Positions 12,101 through 21,440 are shown, numbered from the stretch's first letter. The stretch: DNA of 64,000 nucleotides from Bugula neritina (GCA_964035545.1 OZ037772.1:2612501-2676500), one strand, 5' to 3'. The notes: generated from the sequence alone by a model not told the origin. Numbers and translations are program-made.

Positions 12101-15100
12101 ACTAGGTGGGCGGATGCTCTGGCTATCCCAGATGCGTCAGCCCCAACAGTGGCCAGGGCACTAGACCAACATGTATTCTGTTATTTTGGGCTTCCCGAAC
12201 AGATACACTCTGATCAAGGCGCTCAATTCCAGTCTCAACTGATGAGCGACCTTTGCCACCTCTGGGGAGTAAATCAGAGCAGGACCACCCCCTACCACCC
12301 TCAAGGTAACGGGGTGGTGGAGCGCAACAACCGGATGCTAGGTGATGCGCTCCGGAGTCTCCTCCTTGGACGAGGTCAAGAGGAATGGGATACGGTGTTG
12401 CCGCAAGTCATGCGTGCATACCGTAGCACCCCACACACCAGTACTGGTGAGACCCCAAACCTCTTGATGCTCGGGAGAGAGACTCGTGTCCCTGACCATC
12501 TCACCTATCACGTTCCAGAGCAGGATAACTCAGTCCACGAGTATGCCAGTGAACTAGTGGAACGGATGAAGGCCGCACACGAGATACTGCGTCAACAGCA
12601 GTGGAAGGTGCGGCACGAAGATTCCGATGAACCACCCCTCTATCAGAGAGGAGATAAGGTGTGGATGGTCAATTACCGTAGGCGCCGCGGACAGGCTGAT
12701 AAGCTGAAGCCTAAGTTCGTAGGCCCCTACGTGGTCGTCGAGGCTATGCCCAATCATACGTACAAGATTGAGCGCTCAGGACAGGTGTCTATCCAGAATG
12801 AGTCTCGCTTGAAACCGTATTGGGCTAGCCCTGACGGAGTGGGAGAAGCCCCCCCGTTGTTAGAGCCCAGGAGGCAGACAACGACGCGCGGGCGACGGCG
12901 GCATGGACCTGAATACGAAGTGGTCATACCGCGGGAGGAAAACTTGGTGAGAGAGGAGCGGCAGCTTTTGTCAACAGAAGCGTGCCCGCCACCGCCAAGT
13001 CTAATTCCATCACTTCCAGAAACCGAGCCGGTTCCGGAAGTGCAAACCCCCACGGAGGGAGGGGCTCCATCCGGAGAACAAGAAGAGGTGACCACTAACG
13101 GTGAAGTAGAGACGCCATTTGAGGCCCCTACTAACGAACCGGCAAGCGTGTCACCCCCCCTAGAAAGGGGACAGCGTACGAGGAAACCCCCACCGTATTT
13201 GAAAGACTTCATATGTGACTGCATCAGAAGCGGCGCATATGAAAGTCTAGGGAAAAACCGTACGATAAAATGTTGGAGTTGTGAACCCCACGCAAATATC
13301 AACTTTTGCGAGGGCGGAATAGTGGGAGGAATTAATGCGCGTAAAGCAAATAGTTCCGACCTCGTGCCTCAGAAACGATGCTCAGCCTTTTCTTATGCTG
13401 ACATCGCCAAAGGCAGACGTATCCCACAACCAGCTCCAACCTTACCAAGAACGTTGAGTATGGACATTAATACCGAGTTCCCAGGTAAGCCAGTATAAGT
13501 CTTGTATTCCTATTCATGGAAACGGGCTCGATGCCAGTAAATTCTGAACTAATTCAGCAGATTGAATCAGAATTACTGGGAACCACGTTTCATGTGAATG
13601 ACGATGAAGACACTGTAATGGCCGACGGTCTGTTAGACCTGGAGCTAGACACTGTTCTTGGTCAGTCCACACATGATTCATCAGTTCCTCGAGTGCATTC
13701 CAAAAGCTGTGACTCTCAGGCTAGCAACGGTCGACAGTCACTAGAATTATGTTGTAAAGATCCACCGCGATCTAACAATAATTCTACTTTTGTAGACACA
13801 CTCGCACCCGTCTCTACGGACATGCCTTCTCTAGAGATGGCATGGGACCCAGAGCCGGCCCCAACAACTCCTACCACCAGGCAACTACCACCCCAGTTGG
13901 AAGCAACCTCCAACTGGATTACCCCTGCCACAGAGAGGGAAATCAGGACCCATCAAGGAGGTGAGAGTAATGGTGAATGCAACCTCTGCCAGCAGCGATT
14001 CACAACCCACCGCAGACTAAAGGTGCACTTGCCGCAGCACTACATCACCACTTTCTGCCCTTGCGGAGAATATAGCTATAACCGTGATTACCTACTGCGG
14101 CACCAACGGACTATGCAGTGCTATCAAGGACATGTCTATGAAGTAGACGAATCATCATATCCTGCCTTTCTCAACGCCATCAAACCACTCATCACTGACT
14201 CAGCTCGGCTATCTCGCCTGGAGCAAGGCTTCCCTTCCCCGCGACCTATCATCTCTGGAGCCACAGATAAACCTACACAGTCTGCTAACTCTCCACCTCA
14301 CAGTCCTGTACGCATGCCGCATACCTTTCCTCGTGTCGTACTACAGAGAGTAGACACAAATGCATATACACTCCCTCCTCCTCTTCCATCCTCAGAGCGG
14401 AAACGACACAGGCAACCAACTTCCTCTCGCTCGTCCCCCTGGGCCCGTAACCTACGTGAGGTAGAAGCTAGGGCGCATGACTTGGAGCAAGAAGTCTACA
14501 GGCTGGCCCCACGAATACAAGCAGCCTCCAGTGAACTCAAGTACTTACAGGAGTCGATTAAACGCATGAAGCGTGCGGCCCGCAATTAACTCGAGTCTAC
14601 CTACCACTCCCTACTACTCATTCCCCTACCTCTCTGTGGCATTCCCTACCGTAATGGTGGCACGTACTCTATATGTAGATAGGACCTTCTCTTGCTTATT
14701 ACTTAGTGCACGATATATATACCTGTATATTTTTTACCAGTTGTTTTTTTTTTTTATACTTTTATGCTGTTCTCTTACCCCCCAACGAAGTATACGTTTT
14801 TTTTGTGAATCTTATTTTATCAGAAAGTGGGCTTTCTGCTGGAGGGGGCAGTGTGGTGGCTCGTGGAGCTACCAGCAACACAATACGCAAGGTTGCGTAT
14901 TGACCCGGAACAATGTATTAGCCAATTAACTAAGCTGTTTGATAAGTAATAGTAGCCGCTTCGCGCTACTAGCTCAGTTGAGGATAGTGCTGTAAATTAA
15001 GTAGACGTGCGTATCATTACTGTTGTGCATTGGATTTTATTATGTATTCTTGTATTAAATATAACAATATCTACTCGACTTAACTGGTGACGTTTCTCTA

Positions 15101-18100
15101 GTGTTAAATAGACTCTCTTGGTGGCACATCAACCCTAAAACTGAAAACTATAACAATATACATATATATATAACATATATATGTATACATGCATATATCA
15201 TCCTACTAGTAATGGATTACTAACTACAACTTATCCTATGACTCACTCTTCTTATGATAGCTGCATGAGATAGACAACACTCACACGTGACACGCACTCA
15301 CAGTGCACTAGCTCTTGACACATTGCCAAGGATGATGAAATGACAGTTTCGCCGCCACTCCTAGCAGTTAGAGTGGCAGGGAATAGTTGTAGTATGTTGT
15401 AGTATTGGCTCCTCAGAATTCACTCCTCAGTAATTAGTTGCATTGCACAAACTTGCAACAATAGTGAATAATTATTGACAATATGGCCTCCACTCAGTAG
15501 TTAACTAGTAATTTGTCTTGTCATTTTACTCTACAAGTTATAGTTGAGTCTGTTTGGTGAGTAGCAGTTCTTTGTCATGAGTGACTATTTTCCAGCATAT
15601 CATTAAATACATTATATAGTGAAGTGTGTTTGTGTGATAGCCTGTGGTCTATATAATGAATGTGTGTTGATGAGTGATGAGTATTTATTTGAGTATTTGT
15701 CAAGGACATATCTGTGTGTGTGGATGGAGTATTTCATTACTTGAGATATACTAAACACAGCTAACACAGGTAACATACTGATTGCTATATAGTATTGTAG
15801 GAAAGATCACTATGACATCACAGATCCCACAACACTACCAGTAGCTCAGCATGGAGACCCCTTAGAATACAAGTCTCCGCCTAAACCTGCACCCATTCCC
15901 TGCGATGTGTGTAAAGGTGGAACACAAGCTGCTGTGTTTTGTCTTGAGAGTCAAAAGAAATTATGTCAGCAACATCAAGAAGTGAGTATTTCTTATATAA
16001 TTTCTCAAGATTAGTTACTAAACCTGTTCTGGATTGTGTGTAGAATATTATTGAAAAAAAATGTTGAGTCTGTGTGACTTTTTATACTAAACACACAGTT
16101 TCACAGTGCAGTGAGTCAACTATGACAGACTTGTTGGTGAAAATACAACCAACTAAACTGTTGACCTTTATTATACAGAATCACAGAGAGCTGATGGGAA
16201 ATAGACATCAGTTTATTGACATTGAGGTCTACAGAGCTTCTCCCCAAAGATATACTATAACTGAATGTGAACATCATAAACAGGAACAGCTGACAGAAGT
16301 GTGTTCTAAGTGTCACCAGATATTTTGTATGAGATGTGATATGAGGACTGGCTGTAAGGATAAGACAAGTATTTACTTGCTGTTTCTATTTCTGTAGAGA
16401 GAAACTGAGAAATATTACAAGAACCTGTTATTTATTATTTTATTATTAAAGTGAATTATGTAACAGTATAAGAGGAAGTAAGTTTGTCAGCATTAAGGTT
16501 TGTGTGAGACAGAAGTGGATAGTGCAGGAGTTTATATTCTCACTGTTATGTTGAATATTTAGTATATTTCATCCTTCAAGTGTCTGTTTCCTTGATAAGA
16601 TGGTATAGGCATAGCTTTAACTCAGTGGTGTCCCACCTTTTTCATACCATCCCCCTTTTTTATAAATATTTTCTATTAAGTTTCGGCCTCTTTGATAAAA
16701 TTGTAATTTCATTTATAAAGAAAATCTTGGACAGGTTGTTTTCCTAATAATTCATTGAGTGTAGGAAAAGGCCAGTGTGTTTGACATGGACCAGTGTCTG
16801 CCACAACTTCAGTTCAGCTTTGAAAGCATTGATGCTGCTATTAAAAGCAATGAGTTGATGATTATACTCATTCATTTAAGGTTCAGAGTTTTTAGTACAG
16901 CAAATATAACTACTAGGTACGCAGTAAATAGTTTGTGGCGATCAGTTCCACTGACTGCAACAACTTCCTGTTAGTTTTTACTTTCAATAAACCTTTTAGC
17001 CTCCATTCGTAGTAGGAGGGGTAGCAGCTAGAGTAGAGTGAATATTAGACACATGGATGTAGAAGTAAACTTAGATTGTAGAGTGTAATGTGGATAAATA
17101 AATGAACTACATAAAATGAAGGAGTTATAATTATACATATTCATGTAACCTGGAACACAAGGCAAGAGCTCAAAAAGCTGATAACAAACTCTGTGAAATT
17201 TTAGAAATGAAAACCCCTAAAAAACTCAAATTTCCTGTGAAGGGGAAATTCCCCAAGGTTGGGAGCCACTGCTTTAATTTTTTCAACTATTTCATTCCAA
17301 GTGCAGTGAATATAAATGACATCTTTCTAGTCCAAGTCTAACTGTCTATAGTTATTACATAGTATGTGTGTAGTGATACATCATCAACCTGTAGTTACAG
17401 GTAGTAGGTGTAGAATTAGTACAATGTCATATTCTGAAATGCTTTTATAAATAGTGTGATTTTATGTATACAGAGGAGACAGTAGCATCCCATGACTTGG
17501 CATCTTTGAGTGATTTGTCTTGTGAGTTACGAGAAAGCCTGACTGGTGGAATAGAGACTCTGTCTGAGAAAGTTGCAGAGTTGAATGACATCTCAAAGGA
17601 TGCCTGGAAAGAACTGAGTAAAATAGAAGATGAAGTGAAGAAGATGGTTGCCAGAGTAAACGCTGTAGCTGACGCTCAGGTATGCTGACATGGTGATGCC
17701 ATGTAATATTATTTCTGTTTGTCTGAAATTGGAATTTGCATTTGGTCTTTGAGTTGTAATCAGAAATGAATTTTATTTGCCACTAGAATTAACTGGCCAT
17801 TAAAGTATTATCATTCTGTGTACAAGTAGCAGTAGTCATTCATCACATGTTACTCAGTGCAGAGGAACCTGTCAATACAGATGACTCACTCATCCTTCTG
17901 CAACTGTCAATCACTCACACAGAGAGGTTGGCTGTGTGAGTGATTGACAGGTGTCAGGAGGAGGAGACTAGTCACGTGATGTACTAGCTCTCTGCTGTGT
18001 ATAGAGTGTCACGTGACTGAGTCATTGTCCACTCAGTGGGTGATCTGTCACTTTCATTTCGAGTGAAGAGGTTGTGAGGTGCAGATGTGGTTACACTGTG

Positions 18101-20619
18101 TTACTTATTATTAGATAGAAGAGATTAGAAAGAGAGCTACAAACCTGAGGCTAGAAATATATGGATATTTGAAGAGCTGCACACAGATAGTGGATAATTA
18201 TAGAATAGAGCTGGCCTTGAGTAAGACAATGGGCAGACAGTCTCTGCTGGACACAGTACAACATGCAGTTGATAAGTTCAATGATGCAGGGATTGTGAGA
18301 GACTACAAAGAGATGAGTGAGAAGGTGGAAAAGGCTACAGATATTGGTGTAATAGAGAAGTGTGTACTTCCAGACAGCATCTTGGTACCAACATGTAGGT
18401 GGAGTCTATAAATAGTAACACTAACTATAAATAACTTTCTGCTTGTAATCATGCGAGTTGCTTTCACTAAATATTTAATAGTAGAATAAGTAGATAGAGT
18501 TTATTTATTAGAGAATTGAGTTTTGTTCTACTCTTACATTATGAGACATTTCTGCAGTGTTTCAGAGTTTATGATGTATAAGTGAGCTGCTAAACTGTGT
18601 TATGCTGACTACCTGCTGTCAGTATTAACAAGATATTCTCACTTAGACCTGTGCATCACGTAGCAACTTGTAGTAACTACAGACTGCTTGTATTTAAAAC
18701 ATCTTTTAGTTTTAAGTTTGAAAAGCTGTTCCCACCTCCTCAGGTGATGAGATTCTCAAGTTATAGAATTGTTATTTTGTTGTTGCAGACAGTGAAGACA
18801 GTCTGGGACTGAAGCTGCTGCAGCCACCATCTTCTCTCCAGTCTGATGGACTTCCTGTACGTGGCTGGTGTCACACAGTAAACATCTCAGCTGATGGGCA
18901 TGTGATGTGTGGGACACGACGAGGTGTAGAAGTAATGAATAGAGAGACTCTGGATACTATCAGCTCAGTGAAGGACACCAACACTACAGGGTGGAGGGAA
19001 ATAATCCAACCTGAAGGGGTGATGGCTGGCTGCTGGTATAATAGAGAGGAGGAAACAGCTGAAGTCTCACTTCTTGACCCGAACTCCTTGGAGAAGACTC
19101 GCTCTCTCTACAAGCATTCAGTAGATAGATACGCTTACTATAGTATAGCTCAGCACGACTCACTGCTCTATATTGTAGACAATACAGAGAAACAGCTGGT
19201 AGTATGTAACCTAGTTGACAATAAAATACAGAAGTTCCCACTTCCTGAGATGAAGCTCCCTCTACCTGTATGCATCCTCCCAGACTCAACTCTCCTCATA
19301 GGAGACTGTGCTGCAGATGGTAAAGTGAGAAGATATAAAGTGGAGAACACAACTCTCACTCTAATGTGGGAATTCCCTCACATCTCAGACCCAACTGGTA
19401 TTTCCTTTGATCCAACATCTGAACTGATTCACATCTGTACACTGAGAGGACCTCTCCTCATCCTCTCACTTGAAGGTAAATACTCTGTTTATTATAGTAA
19501 GTTTAGTTATTTTATATATAATTATGTTGTAGTAAATAATATATTTTAATAATTAACAGTTAACAACTTCCACTCATAAGATATATTATGGTATTGTTAG
19601 TATGTATCAAGTCACTGATGTTACTTTTAGCTGAGAGTTATGTAATAAAGACTGTAACATGCTGATAGTAGATGTTATATTCTTCATCACATGACTTGTA
19701 GCTAATAATAATATCAGTGAATAATACTGCCTCCCTACAATAAGTTTATTTCCAGCTGCAGTAACATGCAGGATGTAAGCACAGGTAAAAGTGTGTATTA
19801 TATTGTATAGGTTCAAGGTGTACTCTGTGTAGTGTGCAGTGAGCTCTTAGTAAACTCTCTATTCAGTCTTCCTTTCCAAGGGTTCACCTGGTAGTGTAGA
19901 GGATAGGGACTCCACACTGCTGAGTGAGTTGGTGCTGCAAGGGGTTCAAACCCACCTATCAGCATGTCTAGTTAGTATACTATGCAAGTGTTTTACAGTA
20001 ATTTTAGAGGTGCTCAGTCTAACAACTGTACAGACTGCCAGCTACACATGAGTTATGAGTTGTAGTTTGACTTCAGTCTAGTGCTGCTATTGTTTTGGTC
20101 ATCAGATAATTTAAATGTAAATAATTTGATACTTTCTGACTGCCATTACTGAGTTTATTGTAATTTGATGGTAGCTGGTAGAGCAGTGTTTGCTGGTGGG
20201 ACTCAGGTGGCCGTGTTTGGTTCTTGTCAAGTATTTAATATGTGATAATGTTGGAGTAGCTGCAGTAGTAGTAGTTAAAAGTAGACATGTGGGTGTGTTC
20301 TTGCTCAGAGCCACAGGCTAAGTTTGTGGGTCAAGGTCAATACAGTTGTATAATGAGACACTATTTTCTGCTCTGTTAGAATATTTACTTCATGCATGTA
20401 ACCTGCTTAGTTCCATCTTTAAAGGCAGTCTGTCTGTTTCTCTCAATACACACCAACTGATACAATATGATGCTATTATTTACAGGTCAACTGGTGCTTA
20501 CTGTTCCCAGAGAAAGTCTTGGTGTGAGTAACTGGGTGAATGACATTGCTGTGTATAACAGAGACACAGTGTTTCTAGCATGTGATGATGGACTGAGAAG
20601 ATACACAATAAAATACTAA
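5938..20619 (+). CDS. TRIM-like protein gene: RING, two B-boxes, coiled coil, beta-propeller-like C-terminus
   Basis: Seven exons join in phase to give 620 codons including the stop: 5938-6119, 15801-15981, 16179-16368, 17474-17679, 18115-18394, 18789-19475 and 20486-20619. All introns are GT-AG and every phase agrees. The product has an N-terminal C3HC4 RING, two B-box-type zinc modules, a long helical/coiled-coil region and a C-terminal domain with repeated short beta-strand-like segments (e.g. LLYIVDNTEKQLVVCNL) resembling an NHL/WD-type propeller. TRIM proteins of this layout are E3 ubiquitin ligases; ligase activity here is inferred from the intact RING. The start ATG has a purine at -3 and G at +4. 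An AATAAA lies at 20796-20801. Intron 1 contains a whole retrotransposon. The weakest junction is the GTATTT donor after exon 3. Confidence 0.85.
6120..7718. other. Intron 1, left part
   Basis: Non-coding. It holds a diverged hAT-type MITE (about 6344-6928) and a C-run at 7628-7638. No coding exon was seen. Confidence 0.6.
6344..6928. mobile_element. Diverged hAT-like MITE in intron 1
   Basis: The right end GGTTGGGAACCACTG and about 230 bp of inner sequence match the MITE at 16623-17271. The 10-mer TGTTGAATTG occurs at 6336-6345 and again at 6929-6938, which would fit a target duplication, but the left terminal repeat is badly eroded. The left boundary is approximate. Confidence 0.5.
7719..8022 (+). 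repeat. 5' LTR of copy B (304 bp)
   Basis: TG...CA ends, apparently identical to the 3' LTR at 14852-15155. Bases 7748-7769 form a perfect 10-bp inverted repeat with a 2-nt centre. The promoter and poly(A) signal were not pinpointed; an ATTAAATATA stretch late in the LTR is a candidate for either. Confidence 0.95.
8024..8041 (+). other. Primer binding site, tRNA-Leu type (copy B)
   Basis: TGGTGGCAGCGGTGGGAT begins one base after the LTR. Its complement, ATCCCACCGCTGCCACCA, matches the 3' end of animal tRNA-Leu of the AAG/TAG group with CCA added, over 18 of 18 bases. That identification is from memory of tRNA sequences. Confidence 0.85.
8056..8922 (+). CDS. Gag of copy B
   Basis: A 288-residue ORF from the first ATG after the primer site. 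The N-terminal two thirds (e.g. FTGSEDVEQFIQEFREV near residues 40-56) have the helical retrotransposon-Gag look of Ty3/gypsy capsids and align with the Gag of copy D. No CCHC zinc knuckle is present, unlike copy D; the only late Cys/His pair is NCH just after the slippery site. The frame ends with TAA at 8920-8922, inside the frameshift region. The ORF is intact. Confidence 0.88.
   Translation: METENAGMQPPPVEGERRNAVNPVNYEGEEAYKHYLKAPTFTGSEDVEQFIQEFREVMEVAQWPHRVALIQLRRAVTEQAKPYGVGTDVNGILAALRARFGTSVIDARTKLERLCRTPRTSLQEHAATMKKLAQIAYSDLPAQHQERYTYGAFVQSLNDLGLDHHLRAKGITRMEDALKAGEAYLLATQMHRAQRNPPVVGVSAARATTGSEALPLEAEVDRMVEMLGQLVTILAGAGPGQALRMPPTHVGQGWSSADQNQRQEGRPQYQGALNCHGPRTFSLPAGRN
8871..8915 (+). 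promoter_or_regulatory. Predicted -1 ribosomal frameshift signal at gag/pol junction (copy B)
   Basis: GTTAAAC at 8871-8877 is read G TTA AAC in the gag frame, a functional -1 slippery heptamer in some RNA viruses. A 5-nt spacer follows (8878-8882), then a perfect all-G/C 10-bp stem: CGGCCCGCGG at 8883-8892 pairs with CCGCGGGCCG at 8906-8915 around a 13-nt loop. The -1 frame is open from here into protease. Copy C has the same heptamer and stem with one C-A mismatch. Confidence 0.8.
8877..13498 (+). pseudogene. Pol of copy B: protease, RT, RNase H, integrase; two disabling lesions
   Basis: In the -1 frame relative to gag, pol runs from an Arg-rich leader to protease (LLDSGCTTNLL near 9290), RT (YLDDVIV near 10586), RNase H (DTDAS near 11030, KELLAV near 11155, DH near 11231) and integrase (HHCC, D-D-E with ERNNR intact near 12320, GPY module). 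Two lesions break it. A TAG at 9636-9638 stands where copy C has CAG. At 11811 a 9-base stretch of the other copies is replaced by 11 bases, adding a stop and shifting frame; integrase then continues in the new frame to 13498. The RNase H Thr before the last catalytic Asp is Met. Polyprotein chemistry is as known for Ty3/gypsy. Confidence 0.93.
13516..14589 (+). CDS. Third ORF of the retrotransposon: zinc-finger coiled-coil protein (copy B)
   Basis: An intact 357-residue ORF, 17 nt downstream of the pol stop, colinear with 2616-3689. It contains the acidic N-terminal segment, the C2H2 finger (CNLCQQRF...HLPQH), a C2HC-like second finger (CPCGEY...RHQRTMQC) and the C-terminal heptad-like region ending KRMKRAAR. 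Spacing between Cys and His residues is identical to copies A and C. No homologue is recognised by eye. A strong splice-donor sequence, CAGGTAAG, sits in the last pol codons at 13482-13489, but no matching acceptor for a spliced third-ORF mRNA was identified. Confidence 0.82.
   Translation: METGSMPVNSELIQQIESELLGTTFHVNDDEDTVMADGLLDLELDTVLGQSTHDSSVPRVHSKSCDSQASNGRQSLELCCKDPPRSNNNSTFVDTLAPVSTDMPSLEMAWDPEPAPTTPTTRQLPPQLEATSNWITPATEREIRTHQGGESNGECNLCQQRFTTHRRLKVHLPQHYITTFCPCGEYSYNRDYLLRHQRTMQCYQGHVYEVDESSYPAFLNAIKPLITDSARLSRLEQGFPSPRPIISGATDKPTQSANSPPHSPVRMPHTFPRVVLQRVDTNAYTLPPPLPSSERKRHRQPTSSRSSPWARNLREVEARAHDLEQEVYRLAPRIQAASSELKYLQESIKRMKRAARN
14841..14851 (+). other. Polypurine tract of copy B
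   Basis: GGAGGGGGCAG directly before the 3' LTR, identical to copy A. Confidence 0.8.
14852..15155 (+). repeat. 3' LTR of copy B (304 bp)
   Basis: By eye identical over its full length to the 5' LTR at 7719-8022. Confidence 0.95.
15156..15800. other. Intron 1, right part
   Basis: Non-coding sequence between the retrotransposon and exon 2. It starts with a TATATA-rich stretch (15157-15200), the likely insertion target. No other feature was seen. Confidence 0.6.
15801..15981 (+). CDS. Exon 2 of TRIM-like gene: first B-box
   Basis: Acceptor ATTGTAG, donor GTGAGT at 15982. It is read after the two leftover bases of exon 1 and gives a linker followed by CDVC...VFCLE...LCQQH, a B-box-like Cys/His pattern. 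It ends in phase 0. Confidence 0.82.
16179..16368 (+). CDS. Exon 3 of TRIM-like gene: second B-box
   Basis: Acceptor TTATACAG. Encodes CEHH...VCSKC...FCMRC, the CHC3-type start of a B-box 2. The only donor that joins exon 4 in frame is GTATTT at 16369, a weak site. The more canonical GTAAGG at 16354 would create a stop at the junction. Confidence 0.75.
16623..17271. mobile_element. hAT-like MITE in intron 3
   Basis: Left end CAGTGGTGTCCCACCTTTTT and right end GGTTGGGAGCCACTG are imperfect inverted repeats. The flanks CTTTAACT (16615-16622) and CTTTAATT (17272-17279) match at 7 of 8, as expected for an 8-bp hAT target duplication. It is non-autonomous, as no transposase frame is visible. Related to 6344-6928. 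Confidence 0.78.
17474..17679 (+). CDS. Exon 4 of TRIM-like gene: coiled coil, first part
   Basis: Acceptor TATACAG, donor GTATGC at 17680. Encodes 68 complete codons after the split one, rich in L, E and K with heptad-like spacing (e.g. LSKIEDEVKKMVARV), typical of the helical B-box C-terminal segment. Ends in phase 0. Confidence 0.83.
17904..17950 (+). repeat. Perfect 19-bp hairpin in intron 4
   Basis: CTGTCAATCACTCACACAG (17904-17922) is the exact reverse complement of 17932-17950, with a 9-nt loop. Flanking sequence pairs only weakly. It could be an inverted-repeat transposon relic or a small-RNA-like hairpin; nothing visible decides. Confidence 0.7.
18115..18394 (+). CDS. Exon 5 of TRIM-like gene: coiled coil, second part
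   Basis: Acceptor TTATTATTAG. Read in phase 0 it gives a long charged helix followed by the linker ILVPT. Donor GTAGGT at 18395 leaves one base that pairs with exon 6. Continuous open frame of 93 codons. Confidence 0.83.
18789..19475 (+). CDS. Exon 6 of TRIM-like gene: beta-propeller-like domain
   Basis: Acceptor TTGTTGCAG, donor GTAAAT at 19476. It encodes about 229 residues made of repeated short strands and turns with an approximate 40-50 residue period (HTVNISADGHVMCG; LLYIVDNTEKQLVVC; VCILPDSTLLIGDC; GISFDPTSELIHIC), suggesting an NHL- or WD-like propeller. Blade number could not be fixed by eye. Confidence 0.83.
19878..19965 (+). repeat. Possible tRNA-derived SINE fragment in intron 6
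   Basis: CCTGGTAGTGTAGAGGATAG resembles a pol III A box and GGTTCAAACCC, about 50 bases later, resembles a B box. It does not fold into a complete tRNA by eye. A weak call. Confidence 0.35.
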
Positions 20620-20690
20620 ACTTATCAGCTACAGTTTACTAATAATCAGCTCAGTGAGGTCCTGAGAGATGAATTGGATAATATTTGTCA
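20145..20690. repeat. Left arm of inverted duplication (intron 6, exon 7, start of 3' UTR)
   Basis: This segment aligns as reverse complement with 21890-22705, covering the end of intron 6, all of exon 7 and about 60 bp beyond the stop. Similarity is high around TTTGATGGTAGCTGGTAGAG, in the exon and at AATAATCAGCTCAGTGAGGT, and ends abruptly after that. Boundaries are approximate. Confidence 0.85.
20486..20619 (+). CDS. Exon 7 of TRIM-like gene: terminal exon
   Basis: Acceptor TTATTTACAG. It completes the Gly codon split at exon 6 and adds 43 residues ending LRRYTIKY, then TAA at 20617-20619. It supplies the last strands of the propeller. The exon has an inverted paralogous copy at 21948-22081 of exactly the same length. 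Confidence 0.85.
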
Positions 20691-20795
20691 TCAACATAAT
20701 TATTTCATCACAATTCATCAATACACACACTCTGTAATTATAGTTGGATATGAGATGTTTTACTGTATCAAATATGTGTTGCTATTTTACCATCT

Positions 20796-20801
20796 AATAA
20801 A
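20796..20801 (+). terminator. Polyadenylation signal of the TRIM-like gene
   Basis: AATAAA 177 bases after the stop codon, followed by a GT/T-rich stretch (AGTTTATTTGTTAGTG). Confidence 0.7.
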
Positions 20802-20819
20802 GTTTATTTGTTAGTGAAA

Positions 20820-21216
20820 ACTTAGTCTGTTTTCATGCCTCTTTAGCTTTAGTTCAAGTTGAGTTCGGTTAGTAACAATAATCTATACTGGAGCAGTAAC
20901 TGTAAGTGACTTGTTTGTGGGAGAATTTACACACTGAATTGACATGCAGGTGCAAGTAACTCCAACATGACTAAGTAAATTTATTACAACCATTCAAAAT
21001 AATATACCTTCCACTGCTGTGTATACAACAGCATTGAGTAGCCAATCAAATTGTTTCTTGTCATGCAATCAGGAATCTGATAAATAATATATAAGGCAAT
21101 CAGCTAGATATAAACACTGTATTACTCTACACATGAGCTGTCTATGATACAGCTGCTTTGTAAACTGTGTGTAATTTGATGAGTTTAGTTCAATTGGTTA
21201 CAGTTTAATTATGACA
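20820..21216. other. Non-coding spacer between inverted arms
   Basis: AT-rich with no recognised feature. Confidence 0.5.
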
Positions 21217-21440
21217 TGTTTCCCATTCACCTGGGAGAAATCCCATGAGGTATAATAGAGGACAACTGCGTTGAAAATGCAGAGCGACAAGTTCGAAGGT
21301 TTTCTCAACTCGCACAGTGGACACCTTTGCTACTTGTGATTTCAATTTTCGCATGCGAAAATACGCGCCGTGTGGCCCTAGGCTTATGCCATGTTCCCTA
21401 TTCACCTGGGAGAAATCCCCTGAGGTATAATAGAAGACAA
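21217..21440. repeat. Two ~50-bp direct repeats around a MITE fragment
   Basis: A block containing TTCACCTGGGAGAAATCCC and GAGGTATAATAGA occurs at about 21219-21267 and again at 21390-21439. Between them, 21268-21384 matches the right half of the MITE at 63269-63649, including its GTGTGGCCCTAGGCT end, but only one arm of the central palindrome is present. Confidence 0.7.

Larger units (their letters stand above)
7719..15155 (+). mobile_element. Ty3/gypsy LTR retrotransposon copy B, full length (family 1)
   Basis: Complete 7,437-bp element: LTR, tRNA-Leu-type primer site, gag, pol (protease, RT, RNase H, integrase), third ORF, polypurine tract, LTR. ATAT flanks both ends (7715-7718 and 15156-15159), consistent with a 4-bp target duplication in AT-rich intron DNA. 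I see no difference between the two 304-bp LTRs, which implies a very recent insertion. Pol nevertheless carries a TAG at 9636-9638 and a 2-nt net insertion near 11811. It lies in intron 1 of the TRIM-like gene in the sense direction. Confidence 0.96.

Noticed and set aside
16765-16879. Possible extra coding exon (DMDQCLPQLQFSF...)
   Set aside because: It lies inside the hAT-like MITE, has no good donor, and its end phase does not fit exon 4 of the TRIM-like gene.
19878-19965. A tRNA gene
   Set aside because: A- and B-box-like words are present but no cloverleaf can be drawn; at best a SINE fragment.
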